Assembly (NCBI RefSeq): GCF_001661915.1
Contig: NZ_LYWY01000039.1
Location: 496,001 to 560,000 of the forward strand
Direction of reading: 5' to 3'
From: Croceicoccus pelagius
GTDB lineage: Bacteria > Pseudomonadota > Alphaproteobacteria > Sphingomonadales > Sphingomonadaceae
Length of the DNA stretch: 64,000 bases
The notes beneath the pieces are model-generated. The model did no database searches, had not been told where the DNA came from, and worked only from the letters and a program-made list of their open reading frames with translations. Positions within the stretch are counted from its first letter, which is position 1, and each line of letters begins with the position of its first letter. The translations under genes and the position numbers were made by a program. Below, piece by piece: positions 47,675-57,113 of this stretch.

Positions 47675-49030
47675 ATGAAAAAAGCAGCCATCATCCTCGC
47701 CGCCCTCTTGGTCGCTCCCGTTTCAGCCGTTGCGCAAACCGCGGAAGGTCAGGCTTCGGGTGGCTTGAGCCTTTCCGTCACGGACGAGAGCGAGTGGCAG
47801 GACCTCGGCATCGCGATTCCCGCTTTCCCGGCACAGCAGGACGTGGCCACTGCCGCCGCGCCGAAGACGACCGGCGCGCTGGGCGTGGAACTGGCCCGCA
47901 TCATCACCGCCGATCTCAAGAACAATGGCCTGTTCCAGCCGGTCGGCCCCGATGCCTTGCCGCGAATCGCGTTTGGCGAGGCGACCAACCCGCAGTTCGG
48001 CCGCTGGACGCCGCTGGGTACAGAAATGCTGGTCCACGGTTTCGTCCGCGCCGCCTCCGATGGGCAGCTGACGGTTGGTTGCTATCTCTACGACGTGCAG
48101 CTTCAGTCCGAACTGGTCCGCGAAGGCTATGTCGTCGCGCCGTCCGACTGGCGCCGCGCCGCGCACAAGTGCGCCGACCTGATCTACTCGCGACTGTCGG
48201 GCGAGGATCCATTCTTCGATTCCAAGATCGCCTACATCGCCGAAACGGGCCCCAAGGACAATCGCCGCAAGCGTCTGGCCATCATGGACAGCGACGGCGC
48301 GAACCACACTTTCATCACCAGCGGGTCCAGCACCGCGCTGACCCCGCGCTATTCGCCCGACTATTCGAAGATCGCCTACCTGTCGTACAACGACGGCAAT
48401 CCGCGCATCTACGTCTATGACATTTCGTCGCGCAGCCAGACACTGGTAGCGGAAAGTTCAAACCCGACGTTCGCGCCGCGCTGGTCGCCCGATGGACACT
48501 ATATCCTCTATTCGATGGCGATTGCCGGCAATACCGATATCTATCGCGTGTCGAGCGCGGGCGGTGGCCGTCCGGTCAAGCTGACGAGCAGCCCGGGCAT
48601 CGATGTCGGCGGGTCTTATTCGCCCGATGGTTCAAAGATCGTTTTCGAAAGCGATCGTTCGGGAAGCCAGCAGATCTACGTCATGGACGCCGACGGTTCG
48701 AACCAGAAGCGCATCAGCTTTTTCGGAGGCCGCGCCGCGACCCCGGAATGGAGCCCGCGCGGCGACCAGATCGCCTTCACCCACATCGCCGGCAATTTCC
48801 GCATCGCGGTGATGAGCCCGGGCGGAGGGAGCCTGCGCCATCTCACCAATGCCTGGCAGGACGAGGCTCCGACCTGGAGCCCCAATGGCCGCATCGTGCA
48901 GTTCTTCCGGACAGAGCGGAATTCGGGCAAGACCAGCCTCTGGCAGGTGGACCTAACCGGTCGCCATCTGCGCAAGCTCGACACCCCCGAAGATGCTTCC
49001 GATCCTTCGTGGGGACCGGTTCGGCCTTAA
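47675..49030 (+). CDS. tolB: Tol-Pal periplasmic beta-propeller TolB
   Basis: A 451-residue periplasmic protein. The signal peptide (MKKAAIILAALLVAPVSAVA) is followed by the TolB N-terminal alpha/beta domain and six WD40-like blades marked by repeated W-SPDG or YSPDGSKI motifs (RYSPDYSKIAYLS, RWSPDGHYILYS, EWSPRGDQIAF). TolB contacts Pal and TolA. AAGG lies 8 bases before the ATG at 47675. Confidence 0.97.
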   Translation: MKKAAIILAALLVAPVSAVAQTAEGQASGGLSLSVTDESEWQDLGIAIPAFPAQQDVATAAAPKTTGALGVELARIITADLKNNGLFQPVGPDALPRIAFGEATNPQFGRWTPLGTEMLVHGFVRAASDGQLTVGCYLYDVQLQSELVREGYVVAPSDWRRAAHKCADLIYSRLSGEDPFFDSKIAYIAETGPKDNRRKRLAIMDSDGANHTFITSGSSTALTPRYSPDYSKIAYLSYNDGNPRIYVYDISSRSQTLVAESSNPTFAPRWSPDGHYILYSMAIAGNTDIYRVSSAGGGRPVKLTSSPGIDVGGSYSPDGSKIVFESDRSGSQQIYVMDADGSNQKRISFFGGRAATPEWSPRGDQIAFTHIAGNFRIAVMSPGGGSLRHLTNAWQDEAPTWSPNGRIVQFFRTERNSGKTSLWQVDLTGRHLRKLDTPEDASDPSWGPVRP

Positions 49031-49146
49031 CTGCGTTAGTAGAGTAATCGCCAGCGCGGACGACACGGGTCGCACCGTCTGTCGCGCCCGAAATTCGCAA
49101 GAGACGGGATCAACCCGCCTTGCATGAAGAGAAGGAGTTTGCCCCA

Positions 49147-49665
49147 ATGTCCATCCTGCGCACCCGTATGATCGCACCCGTCGCTCTAATCGCGGCCGGA
49201 TCGCTCGCCCTCGGCGCCTGCAAGACCACTCCGGACGAACTTCCCCCTGAACCGACCCCGACGCCGGTTGCCACCAGCACCGCATCGCCGAGCGGCCCGG
49301 TCCCCGGTAGCCAGGAAGACTTCCTTGCCACCGTTTCGTCGGACCGCGTCTATTTCGACACCGATCGCTACAATATCGACAGCGCCGACATGGCAACGCT
49401 TCAGAGCCAGGCCCAGTGGCTGATGCAGTATCCGAACGTTCGCGTGACCATCGAGGGCCATGCCGACGAACGCGGTACGCGCGACTACAACCTTGCGCTG
49501 GGTGAGCGTCGTGCGAACTCGGCCAAGAACTACCTCGTGAGCCTCGGCATTCCGGCGACCCGGATCACGACAGTAAGCTACGGCAAGGAACGTCCGGTCG
49601 CGATGGGCTCGAACGAGAGCGCATGGGCCCAGAACCGCCGCGCCGTCACCGTCACAGTGCAGTAA
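49147..49665 (+). CDS. pal: Peptidoglycan-associated lipoprotein Pal
   Basis: A 172-residue outer membrane lipoprotein. The lipobox LALGAC is followed by a Pro/Thr linker and an OmpA-like peptidoglycan-binding domain (VYFDTDRYNIDSADMATLQS, VTIEGHADERGTRDYNLALG, RRANSAKNYL). It tethers the outer membrane to the cell wall and closes the tol-pal operon. A strong GAAGGAG precedes the ATG at 49147. Confidence 0.97.
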   Translation: MSILRTRMIAPVALIAAGSLALGACKTTPDELPPEPTPTPVATSTASPSGPVPGSQEDFLATVSSDRVYFDTDRYNIDSADMATLQSQAQWLMQYPNVRVTIEGHADERGTRDYNLALGERRANSAKNYLVSLGIPATRITTVSYGKERPVAMGSNESAWAQNRRAVTVTVQ

Positions 49666-49721
49666 AAGTACGCCAAAGCGAGGTTTCCCCCGACACCGGA
49701 TCGGGCTATTCGACAACAGAC

Positions 49722-50267
49722 ATGGCTCGATCCGGACGTTCGATAGACTGGGGGTTTCCCCGCTGGCGCGGTTACGAAGCCGGTCGCGAGGCGCAGAACG
49801 TGCGTCTTTGCGACCGGGTCGGCTGTGAGGAAGTGGGCGACTGCCCCGCTCCGAAAAGCCCGAACAGCCCGGAACGCTGGTATTTCTGCCAAAAGCACGC
49901 GGCGGAATACAACAAGGGATGGGACTACTTCGCCGGCCTTGATGCCGAGGAAGCCGCGGCCCGCGCAGCCGATGAGCAGCGCGAAAATTCAGGCTACCGC
50001 GAATCCGCCCATTACGGCTGGACCGGATCGGGCGACGGATCGCGCAGCCGTGACGAGATTAACGCGCTCGACGCGCTCGACCTTGAATACGACGTGGATT
50101 TCGCCACCATCAAGAAAGCGTGGCGCACCAAGGCCAAGGAAGTCCACCCCGACGTAAAACCGGGTGACGACGCCGCCGCCAAGGAATTCCACAAGCTGCA
50201 ATTGGCCTACGAAGTCCTGCGCGCCGCGGAAGAGCGTCGCCAGTGGGCGGGGCCTGCTGGGGAATAG
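49722..50267 (+). CDS. J-domain protein with N-terminal Cys/His cluster
   Basis: A 181-residue protein. The N-terminal half has a possible zinc site (LCDRVGCEEVGDC and YFCQKHAAEYNKGWDYF). The C-terminal 70 residues form a J domain with the invariant HPD in AKEVHPDVKPGDD and helix IV region KLQLAYEVLRAAEER. It should stimulate an Hsp70 (DnaK) for a particular client, which is unknown. It follows pal on the same strand. Confidence 0.88.
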   Translation: MARSGRSIDWGFPRWRGYEAGREAQNVRLCDRVGCEEVGDCPAPKSPNSPERWYFCQKHAAEYNKGWDYFAGLDAEEAAARAADEQRENSGYRESAHYGWTGSGDGSRSRDEINALDALDLEYDVDFATIKKAWRTKAKEVHPDVKPGDDAAAKEFHKLQLAYEVLRAAEERRQWAGPAGE

Positions 50268-50270
50268 GCG

Positions 50271-50930
50271 CTAATCGTCCGGCCAGACCGGCGGGGGAGG
50301 GCCGAGTTCCTTCTCGTCCCACAAACCGGCAATCACCAGCAACCTGTCGTAAAGCGGGTTCGGAAAATCCGGTGTCTCGGGCAGGGGTACGCCGGGTGCG
50401 ACTTCGCCGTCCATCGTTGCGCGTTTGAGCGCGTTCTTCGCCGCACGGCGCGCCCTGATGTTTTGCCCGCGATCGTGGTGGATGAAGGCCAGCGCAACTT
50501 GTCCAGCGAACGACAACTCGGAAATCGGAGATCCCATCATCGTGAGCGCTTCGTCATAGCGGTCGCGATGGCGGCCGGTGGCAACAAGGGCCGCATATTC
50601 CCAGCGTGCGGCGGTCTGAAGACCGGATCCGGAACCGGTCTCCAATCGAGCTGCATGCCCCAGATCGTCGAGCGTTCCGCCGACCTGGCCACGCATCGCA
50701 CGCGCCCTCGCACGTGCATTCAGGGCGCGGGCAGTTTCGAATTCGTCGTTGCAAGCAAGCGATCGCTCGAAAAGCGCCTCGGCGTCCTCTGGATGCTCGG
50801 CGGCAATGCCGTCCGCCTTGATCCAGAGATAGGCGGCTTTCTGTCTTCGCGCGCGGGCTATCTTCTTTTCGAAGAGCGCCTGCGTTTCGGCGTCCCAGTC
50901 CGGTCCGCGATACCAGTCTTCACTGCCCAT
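50271..50930 (-). CDS. TPR-like helical protein, unknown function
   Basis: A 219-residue soluble protein, predominantly helical, with TPR-like spacing (AYLWIKADGIAAEHPEDAEA, LFERSLACNDEFETARALNA, FIHHDRGQNIRARRAAKNAL). No catalytic motif is seen. The start at 50930 (MGSEDWYRG) overlaps the end of the upstream hydrolase by 11 bases, so the two form an operon and may act together. Confidence 0.7.
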   Translation of the reverse strand: MGSEDWYRGPDWDAETQALFEKKIARARRQKAAYLWIKADGIAAEHPEDAEALFERSLACNDEFETARALNARARARAMRGQVGGTLDDLGHAARLETGSGSGLQTAARWEYAALVATGRHRDRYDEALTMMGSPISELSFAGQVALAFIHHDRGQNIRARRAAKNALKRATMDGEVAPGVPLPETPDFPNPLYDRLLVIAGLWDEKELGPPPPVWPDD

Positions 50931-51693
50931 TCGCCTCTCCGTCGATCCATTCTTCGACCACCGCTGCGAACAGTTCGGCGTTGGTTTCTGGAAGAAAGTG
51001 ATCGGCGTTGGCAACGATGTCCAGCGTGGCGTTCTGCATGTGTTTGGCGAGCGCGCGGCTCGGCAGTTCGAAACAGGGGCGCGTGTTGCCACCCATGGCG
51101 ACCAGCGTCGGCGTTTCGATCCCGGCAAGTTCGGCGGGCCCGATCTTCGTCGGCGCCTCGCCGCCGCCCATGAGCAGCGGCATCATGCGGGCATTGGACA
51201 GGTACATGTCCTGCCGGTCCTGCGGCAGCGAGCCAAAGCCTGAGCCAACCAGTTGGCGCACGGCGGCCTCGTTCCCTTCCTTCTCCAGCTTTGCGCCGAC
51301 CGAACCGAAATACGATCCGAAGTCCTTGCCGAACACCTCCCGCTCGCCTTCGTCCGAGATGTAGTGCGGCAGCGCGGCTTCGTAGAACAGCGCGGAGCGG
51401 AACAGGCCGGGAGCATCGAGCAGCGCCTGAAGTCCGACATGGACCGAATAGGACCAGCAGACGATATCGACGTCGCCGCCTATTTCGGCCGCCATGTGGC
51501 GCAGTTCCTGTGCATGGAGGCGCGTGCCGAACTGGTCGCCCTCGTCGGGCCACTCGTTGTCGCCGAAATAGGTCAGGGTGATCGCCTGCGCGTCCCATGC
51601 GGGTGGAAGCTTGGAGATGACGGGCGACCAAAGCCGGGCATCGGCGGCGGCACCGTGAACAAAAATGAGGCGCGGGCTGACCATTCCAGGCAT
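50920..51693 (-). CDS. Alpha/beta-fold hydrolase
   Basis: A 257-residue alpha/beta-hydrolase. LIFVHGAAADARLWSPVI gives the oxyanion-hole strand-loop. The nucleophile elbow reads CWSYS rather than the usual GxSxG, and the C-terminal catalytic His lies in NADHFLPET. TPTLVAMGGNTRP matches the conserved strand before the acid residue. The substrate is unknown. MVSPRL three codons further in is an alternative start. Confidence 0.82.
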   Translation of the reverse strand: MPGMVSPRLIFVHGAAADARLWSPVISKLPPAWDAQAITLTYFGDNEWPDEGDQFGTRLHAQELRHMAAEIGGDVDIVCWSYSVHVGLQALLDAPGLFRSALFYEAALPHYISDEGEREVFGKDFGSYFGSVGAKLEKEGNEAAVRQLVGSGFGSLPQDRQDMYLSNARMMPLLMGGGEAPTKIGPAELAGIETPTLVAMGGNTRPCFELPSRALAKHMQNATLDIVANADHFLPETNAELFAAVVEEWIDGEANGQ

Positions 51694-51813
51694 CCAATGA
51701 AACTATCTTGTTGTCTCAAGGCATAGTCCGCGATGCGCGATTGGGGCAAGGTTCGGAACAAGGTCATGCACGCGGCGGTTCGCATGGATGAGACCGGAGA
51801 GCAGATTTCCCAG

Positions 51814-52329
51814 ATGAACACCCGACCGATCATCGTCACGGCCACTTTGCCGCCAGACCTGTCCGCTTATGCCGACAGGCTACGGCAGGCGCATTTTCCG
51901 CCCGAGCGGAACTTCCTATCAGCGCACGTCACGTTGTTCCACGCGATTCCGCCGTCATGTGAAGCCGAACTGCGCGGCCTGCTGGCAGACCTGACCCGCG
52001 AGTTCGCACCCCCGCCTGCGCGGCTCCTCGGCATTCGCTCTCTTGGAAGGGGAACCGCGCTCGATATCGAGAGCCCTGCGCTACTGGCGGTTCGCGATCT
52101 TGTCGCCGACCGCTTCGCCGGTTCACTGACAGCGCAGGACGATCATCGTCCCAGGCTGCACGTCACCGTCCAGAACAAAGTCGACCCCAAGGTAGCCAAA
52201 GCGCTGCAGGCCGAATTGGCATTGCAAGTCCACCCGCGCGATTTCACCTTCGCGGGGCTGGAGATGCACTTCTACGACGGCGGCCCCTGGGAAGAGGCGG
52301 GCCGCTGGAAATTTCGCGGGAAAGGCTGA
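51814..52329 (+). CDS. 2'-5' RNA ligase-family (2H phosphoesterase) protein
   Basis: A 171-residue 2H phosphoesterase-fold protein. The two H-x-T-x signature motifs are HVTLFHAIPP and LHVTVQNKV. Members ligate or cleave 2'-5' or cyclic phosphodiesters in RNA or small nucleotides; the substrate here is unknown. The start at 51814 (MNTRPIIVTATLPPDL) was chosen because it begins the fold. Confidence 0.87.
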   Translation: MNTRPIIVTATLPPDLSAYADRLRQAHFPPERNFLSAHVTLFHAIPPSCEAELRGLLADLTREFAPPPARLLGIRSLGRGTALDIESPALLAVRDLVADRFAGSLTAQDDHRPRLHVTVQNKVDPKVAKALQAELALQVHPRDFTFAGLEMHFYDGGPWEEAGRWKFRGKG

Positions 52330-52333
52330 CCGC

Positions 52334-52600
52334 TCAGCGGTGGATGTGGACGTAGTCCAGCTTGCGCATTTCGGCCATCATCGGCCCTTCATATCGTTCG
52401 GGCGTGGCCTCGGTGCCGAGGGCCCAGGCCATGATGTGGACGTCGTCTTCTTCCAGCAGAGCCTCAAACCAGTCGGCATCGGCATCGCTCCACGAAGCGT
52501 GGTGCTTGTCGAAGAATCCGCCGATCATGAAGTCGGCTTCGCGCGTGCCGCGATGCCATGCGCGGAACTTGAGGCGGCCAAGACGAGCGTTATCAACCAT
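52334..52600 (-). CDS. sdhE: Succinate dehydrogenase assembly factor (SdhE/SDHAF2)
   Basis: An 88-residue factor that promotes covalent FAD attachment to SdhA. The diagnostic RGTREAD (RGxxE) motif lies in KFRAWHRGTREADFMIGGFF and the acidic partner region in WFEALLEEDDVHIMAWALG. It is antiparallel to recG, sharing the 52601-52655 gap. Confidence 0.93.
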   Translation of the reverse strand: MVDNARLGRLKFRAWHRGTREADFMIGGFFDKHHASWSDADADWFEALLEEDDVHIMAWALGTEATPERYEGPMMAEMRKLDYVHIHR

Positions 52601-52655
52601 GCACGCGCGCTTAGCCCTTGCAGACGGCCCCGCGCAAGGCGCTATTAGGGCCGCG

Positions 52656-54719
52656 ATGCGCCCCGAAGTCCTCAATCCGCTTTTTGCTAGCGCCGACAGC
52701 CTGAAAGGCGTCGGGCCGAAGCTGGAAAAACCGCTCGAAAAGCTGGGTCTCACGCGGGTGAAGGACTTTGCCTACCACTTGCCCGACCGTTTCATCGACC
52801 GCCGCGTCGTTGCCAATCTCGACGATGCAGGCATTGGCGAAAACGTGATAGTGCCGCTGACCCCTACGCAATATCGCGCCAGTCGCAGCGGGCGCGGGCC
52901 GTTCAACGTCATGGCGACGGACGATATCGGCAATGTCGTCTCGCTCACCTATTTCGGGCGCGCGTCCTATACCGCGAAGAAACAGCTGCCGCTGAATGAG
53001 CGGCGTTGGGTCGCCGGCAAGCTCGACCAGTACGGCGATGCCTTGCAGATCGTGCACCCCGACCATGTGAGCGAAGAAGGCGGCGCGGCGTTCGGTGCGA
53101 CATGCGAGCCTGTCTATGCGCTTTCGGACGGTCTGACGCAGGGTCGCTTGCAGGCGCTGATCGAACAGGCGCTGGGCGAATTGCCCGAGCTTCCCGAATG
53201 GATCGAGCCGGGGCAACTCGCCAAGCGCGAATGGCCGGCATGGCGCGATGCGCTGTTGCTGTCGCACAAGGGCGCGCACAAGGCGGCACGGGACCGGTTG
53301 GCCTATGACGAACTATTCGCCTCTGCGCTCGCATTGATGCTGGTGCGGGCAGACAACCGGCGGCGCAAGGGCGTGCCGCTCAAAGGCGACCGTCATTTGC
53401 GCGACAAGCTGCGCCTGCCGTTCGACCTGACCGGCGCGCAGAAACGGTCGGTGGGTGAGATCGAGGGCGACATGGCGCAGCAGCACCCGATGCTGAGGCT
53501 GCTGCAGGGCGATGTCGGTTCGGGCAAGACGGCGGTTGCGCTCCACGCCATGCTGATCGCGGTAGAGGGCGGGGCGCAGGCGGCGTTGCTTGCACCGACC
53601 GAGATCCTTGCCCGTCAGCACTATGAAACGTTGGTCGAAATGGCGCGCGGCACGGGGGTCGAGATCGCGATCCTGACCGGGCGCGACAAGGGTCGGGCGC
53701 GGGAATCGATCCTGATGGGCCTGCTCGACGGCGGCATCGACATCATCGTCGGTACTCATGCGATTTTTCAGGAAACGGTGAACTACCGCAATCTCGGGCT
53801 TGTCGTGATCGACGAGCAGCACCGGTTCGGCGTGGGGCAGCGGCTGATGCTTCAGCAGAAAGCCAAGGGCACGGCGCATTGCCTTGCCATGACGGCAACG
53901 CCGATCCCACGTACGTTGACCCTTGCACAATACGGAGAGATGGAAGTCTCGCGCCTCGACGAGATGCCGCCGGGGCGCAAGCCGATCGACACGCGGGTCA
54001 TCGCGACCGAGCGGATGGACGATGTCGTCGCGGGGCTTCAGCGCCACGTCGCCGAGGGCAAGCAAGCCTATTGGGTCTGCCCCATGGTGCGCGAGCACGA
54101 GACAGAGGACATCGCGGCGGCGGAAGAGCGCTTCGACGCGCTGCGGCAGGTTCTGGGCGAGAACGCCGTGACGCTCGTCCACGGTCAGCTTCGGCCCGAG
54201 ATCAAGGACGCGAATATGGCGCGCTTTGCCTCGGGTGAAGTCGCGGTGCTGGTCGCCACCACGGTGATCGAGGTGGGCGTCAACGTCCCCAATGCCTCGC
54301 TGATGGTGATCGAACAAGCCGAACGCTTCGGCCTGGCCCAGCTTCACCAGCTGCGCGGCCGCGTCGGGCGTGGGGCGGAAAAGTCGGTGTGCCTGCTGCT
54401 GCGCGGCAATACGCTGTCGGAAACGGGGCGCGAACGGCTGGCGCTGATGCGCGAGACGCAGGACGGGTTTCGGCTGGCTGAAGAGGATTTGCGGCTACGC
54501 GGCGGGGGCGAAATCCTGGGCACGCGGCAGTCGGGTGAGCAGGCTTTCGTGGTCGCGACGCCCGAACAGATCGCCGAACTGCTCGAAGTCGCGCACGACG
54601 ATGCCCGCGTGCTGATGGAACGGGACGGCGGCCTGACCGGCTCACGTGGAGAAGCTGCGCGGACCGCGCTCTACCTGTTTGAGCGCGATTACGGGGTGCA
54701 ACTGCTGCGTGGCGGTTAG
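52656..54719 (+). CDS. recG: ATP-dependent DNA helicase RecG
   Basis: RecG remodels stalled forks and Holliday junctions. The 687-residue protein has the N-terminal wedge (OB) domain, Walker A GDVGSGKTAVALHAML, the DEQH box VVIDEQHRFGVGQR, TATPIPRTL, and the C-terminal helicase motif QLRGRVGRGAEKS. It begins at MRPEVLNPL (52656) by family alignment. It overlaps the convergent DUF1963 gene by 4 bases. Confidence 0.97.
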   Translation: MRPEVLNPLFASADSLKGVGPKLEKPLEKLGLTRVKDFAYHLPDRFIDRRVVANLDDAGIGENVIVPLTPTQYRASRSGRGPFNVMATDDIGNVVSLTYFGRASYTAKKQLPLNERRWVAGKLDQYGDALQIVHPDHVSEEGGAAFGATCEPVYALSDGLTQGRLQALIEQALGELPELPEWIEPGQLAKREWPAWRDALLLSHKGAHKAARDRLAYDELFASALALMLVRADNRRRKGVPLKGDRHLRDKLRLPFDLTGAQKRSVGEIEGDMAQQHPMLRLLQGDVGSGKTAVALHAMLIAVEGGAQAALLAPTEILARQHYETLVEMARGTGVEIAILTGRDKGRARESILMGLLDGGIDIIVGTHAIFQETVNYRNLGLVVIDEQHRFGVGQRLMLQQKAKGTAHCLAMTATPIPRTLTLAQYGEMEVSRLDEMPPGRKPIDTRVIATERMDDVVAGLQRHVAEGKQAYWVCPMVREHETEDIAAAEERFDALRQVLGENAVTLVHGQLRPEIKDANMARFASGEVAVLVATTVIEVGVNVPNASLMVIEQAERFGLAQLHQLRGRVGRGAEKSVCLLLRGNTLSETGRERLALMRETQDGFRLAEEDLRLRGGGEILGTRQSGEQAFVVATPEQIAELLEVAHDDARVLMERDGGLTGSRGEAARTALYLFERDYGVQLLRGG

Positions 54720-56977
54720 GCCGCGGCGACAGTCATCCGCACGCGATCGAAATTGCGGGCCGCAAGGTCATCGGGCGCGATCGTGAATTGCAGGACGCCG
54801 GTGCCGAAGAAGTGGCCCAGCGTCTCGTTGCCGCCGATTTCGAGCAGCAGGACTTCGTCTTCCACGAACTGGCCGACTTCTCCCTGCACGTAGCTCGGCG
54901 TGCCGAAAATGCGGTTGGGGACAGGTGCCTGCGGGTTGGCCGAGAGTCGATGAACGCCTGCTTCGGCGGCGATGCGTTCTGCGGGGATCGCATCCATCGC
55001 CTTGCCCTTCGCACCGATGGTCGTGTTGACCGCGGCGGAGACGAGGCTCTGGAAAACCGGTTCCAGCGGTTCGCGGACCTGTTCCATCCAGCCCCACATC
55101 TCGTTCGCCGAAAGCTGCGGGATGGAATCGAACGGCTCTTCACGCGATGCGACTGCGTAGAGCATGCGGGTCTCATCCAGCCATCGGGTAAGTTCGGCTG
55201 GCTGCCCGGGCTGACGCAGTTGGCCCAGCAGCCACGCGCAGACGATGCGGACGGCCGACCAATCGTGCGGGAAGGCGGGGTAGGGACGAGCGAACTCGCG
55301 CGGCAGCGGGGCCGGGGCAGGCGAAAGGTCGAGACGCGAAAGCGAGGTGTGGGTCGCGTCGTCGGACTGCCAGAATTTCGTGTCGTTGAGGCCAAGGTTC
55401 ATGCCGACCGGCTCGAACGGCCAATGCGGCAGGCGGCGCGGGATGATGCCGCGTGCGTCGTGATCTTCACCTGCGCAGATCGGCCAGGCCCAGATCGCTT
55501 GCGAGCCGTAAGCGGGCGCAAGGTCTTCGGGCGTTGCCACTGCGCTCCAGCCGTCGCCGTTTCCGGCTACGTGGATGAAGCGGTAGGCCATCGGCCTGCT
55601 CCAGTCGAGGTCCATGAACAGGTACAGGGCACCATCGCGGGGCAGCAAGTCGGTCGGGTCGGTGACGGCAAGCTTCGCGCAGTCCCACTGCATAACGAAA
55701 GTCAGCGGGATGTCGCCAGCTTCGGTCATGGCGCGGGGCCATGCGAAATCAGGCGGCGCGACGGGTGAGCCGCCGTAGAACGAAAGGCCAGACGGGCCTG
55801 CGGGCGGTAATGCTTCGCGGAAGACGATGGCATGGCCGCGCGCCGCCTCGATGGGAGAAGAGGCGGGCGCGGTTTCCGGTGTGGGCTTTGCGGCGGGGGC
55901 GGCATTTGCGGCTTCCTCGGCCACTTCCTCCTCGCGCGGCACGAGGCTCATCGGCTTGGCCGGGCCGGTAGCCGCGAAGCGCTCGAAGTCCTCGAAGTCC
56001 TCGAAGTTGCTGCAGTCGAGGCCGTGAGAGGCGGGCTCTTCAATCGCCGCGGGCTCGGGGCTTTCTAAGGATTCGGGCGCGGGATCTTCGTCGTCGTTCG
56101 AGAAGTCCAACGGCTCGTTCGCCGGATATTCCGGCTTTACCGGCGTTCTGACCGGCGCCTCGAAGCTGGCGAGGTCGAGCACTTCTTCGGCGGGCTCTTC
56201 GGCCACTCGGTCGACAGTTTCTTCTGCCGGCTCTTCGAAGTTCGAAAGGTCGAGGATTCCATCTTCCGGTTCTTCCCCGCTGGTGAAATAGTCCGGTTTT
56301 TGATTGGGAGAGACATGCTCGACCACCTCAGCTTCCGGCTCGGAGAAGTCGGTGAGATCGAGAACTTCGTCCTCGCCTTCGTCTGCTTCTACTCCGCTTA
56401 CGAAGGCGACCGGCTTTTCCTGCTGGGTATCTTCAACGAATGCGACCGGCTCTGCCTCGCCATAATCGTTGAGGTCGAGAACTTCTCCATCATCATCCTC
56501 GGTTACTTCATCAAACGGTGAAAGTTCGAGAACCGGAGGCTCGGCCTCGGCGACCGGCTCTTCCTCGACCGCGAATTCGCCTACCAGTTCAAGGACCGGC
56601 GGTTCGGGCGGACGTGTCGAATAGGCGGGCTGGGGGACGGGCGGGGCGTAAGCGGGCGGCTCCATCGCGCCCTGCATGTCGCGCGCCATCGGCGGAGGGC
56701 TGACTTGCGGCAGGGGGCGGTTTTCCAGACGCGCGCGGATCGAGGCGGGATTTAGATCGCGCACGGTTGCGTTCGCAGTCTGCAAGGTGCTATCCGCTCC
56801 TTCGCGGCGGCGCTGCTGTTCCGAACGGTAGAGCAGGAAGATCAGCGCAAAGCCGATGAAGGACGCAAGGATCGTCGTCGAGAGCGGTATCTGCGGTAAA
56901 ATCGTCTTCAACGCCACGATCGAACCCGCAACGATCGTCGCGATCAGAATGATCCGTACAGAACCTGCCTGCTTCAT
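54716..56977 (-). CDS. Membrane-anchored DUF1963 (YwqG-like) protein with acidic LDL-type repeats
   Basis: A 753-residue protein. It has two N-terminal membrane spans (about residues 8-28 and 32-50) and then a low-complexity Pro/Glu-rich stretch. This is followed by a repeated acidic motif of type xLDLxxFxE at about residues 166, 205, 241, 266, 289 and 320 (VLDLNDYGE, VLDLTDFSE, ILDLSNFEE, VLDLASFEA, PLDFSNDDE, GLDCSNFED), with two earlier PVLEL variants. The C-terminal 370 residues match DUF1963 (GLSFYGGSPVAPPDFAWP, PLTFVMQWDCAKL, LFMDLDWSRPM). GGAGG precedes ATG 56977. The function is unknown. Confidence 0.75.
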   Translation of the reverse strand: MKQAGSVRIILIATIVAGSIVALKTILPQIPLSTTILASFIGFALIFLLYRSEQQRRREGADSTLQTANATVRDLNPASIRARLENRPLPQVSPPPMARDMQGAMEPPAYAPPVPQPAYSTRPPEPPVLELVGEFAVEEEPVAEAEPPVLELSPFDEVTEDDDGEVLDLNDYGEAEPVAFVEDTQQEKPVAFVSGVEADEGEDEVLDLTDFSEPEAEVVEHVSPNQKPDYFTSGEEPEDGILDLSNFEEPAEETVDRVAEEPAEEVLDLASFEAPVRTPVKPEYPANEPLDFSNDDEDPAPESLESPEPAAIEEPASHGLDCSNFEDFEDFERFAATGPAKPMSLVPREEEVAEEAANAAPAAKPTPETAPASSPIEAARGHAIVFREALPPAGPSGLSFYGGSPVAPPDFAWPRAMTEAGDIPLTFVMQWDCAKLAVTDPTDLLPRDGALYLFMDLDWSRPMAYRFIHVAGNGDGWSAVATPEDLAPAYGSQAIWAWPICAGEDHDARGIIPRRLPHWPFEPVGMNLGLNDTKFWQSDDATHTSLSRLDLSPAPAPLPREFARPYPAFPHDWSAVRIVCAWLLGQLRQPGQPAELTRWLDETRMLYAVASREEPFDSIPQLSANEMWGWMEQVREPLEPVFQSLVSAAVNTTIGAKGKAMDAIPAERIAAEAGVHRLSANPQAPVPNRIFGTPSYVQGEVGQFVEDEVLLLEIGGNETLGHFFGTGVLQFTIAPDDLAARNFDRVRMTVAAA

Positions 56978-57113
56978 CGTATCCTCCGCGCAGCCCGCAT
57001 GAATGCGCGGGCTGACGGGGGATCGTAGCGTCAATGGTTTACGAAAGACTTTAGGCGCGCTCTTGCGCCATTCCGGCGGGTTCGGAGAGTTAATCGCGGC
57101 CTTGGGGCGCGGA

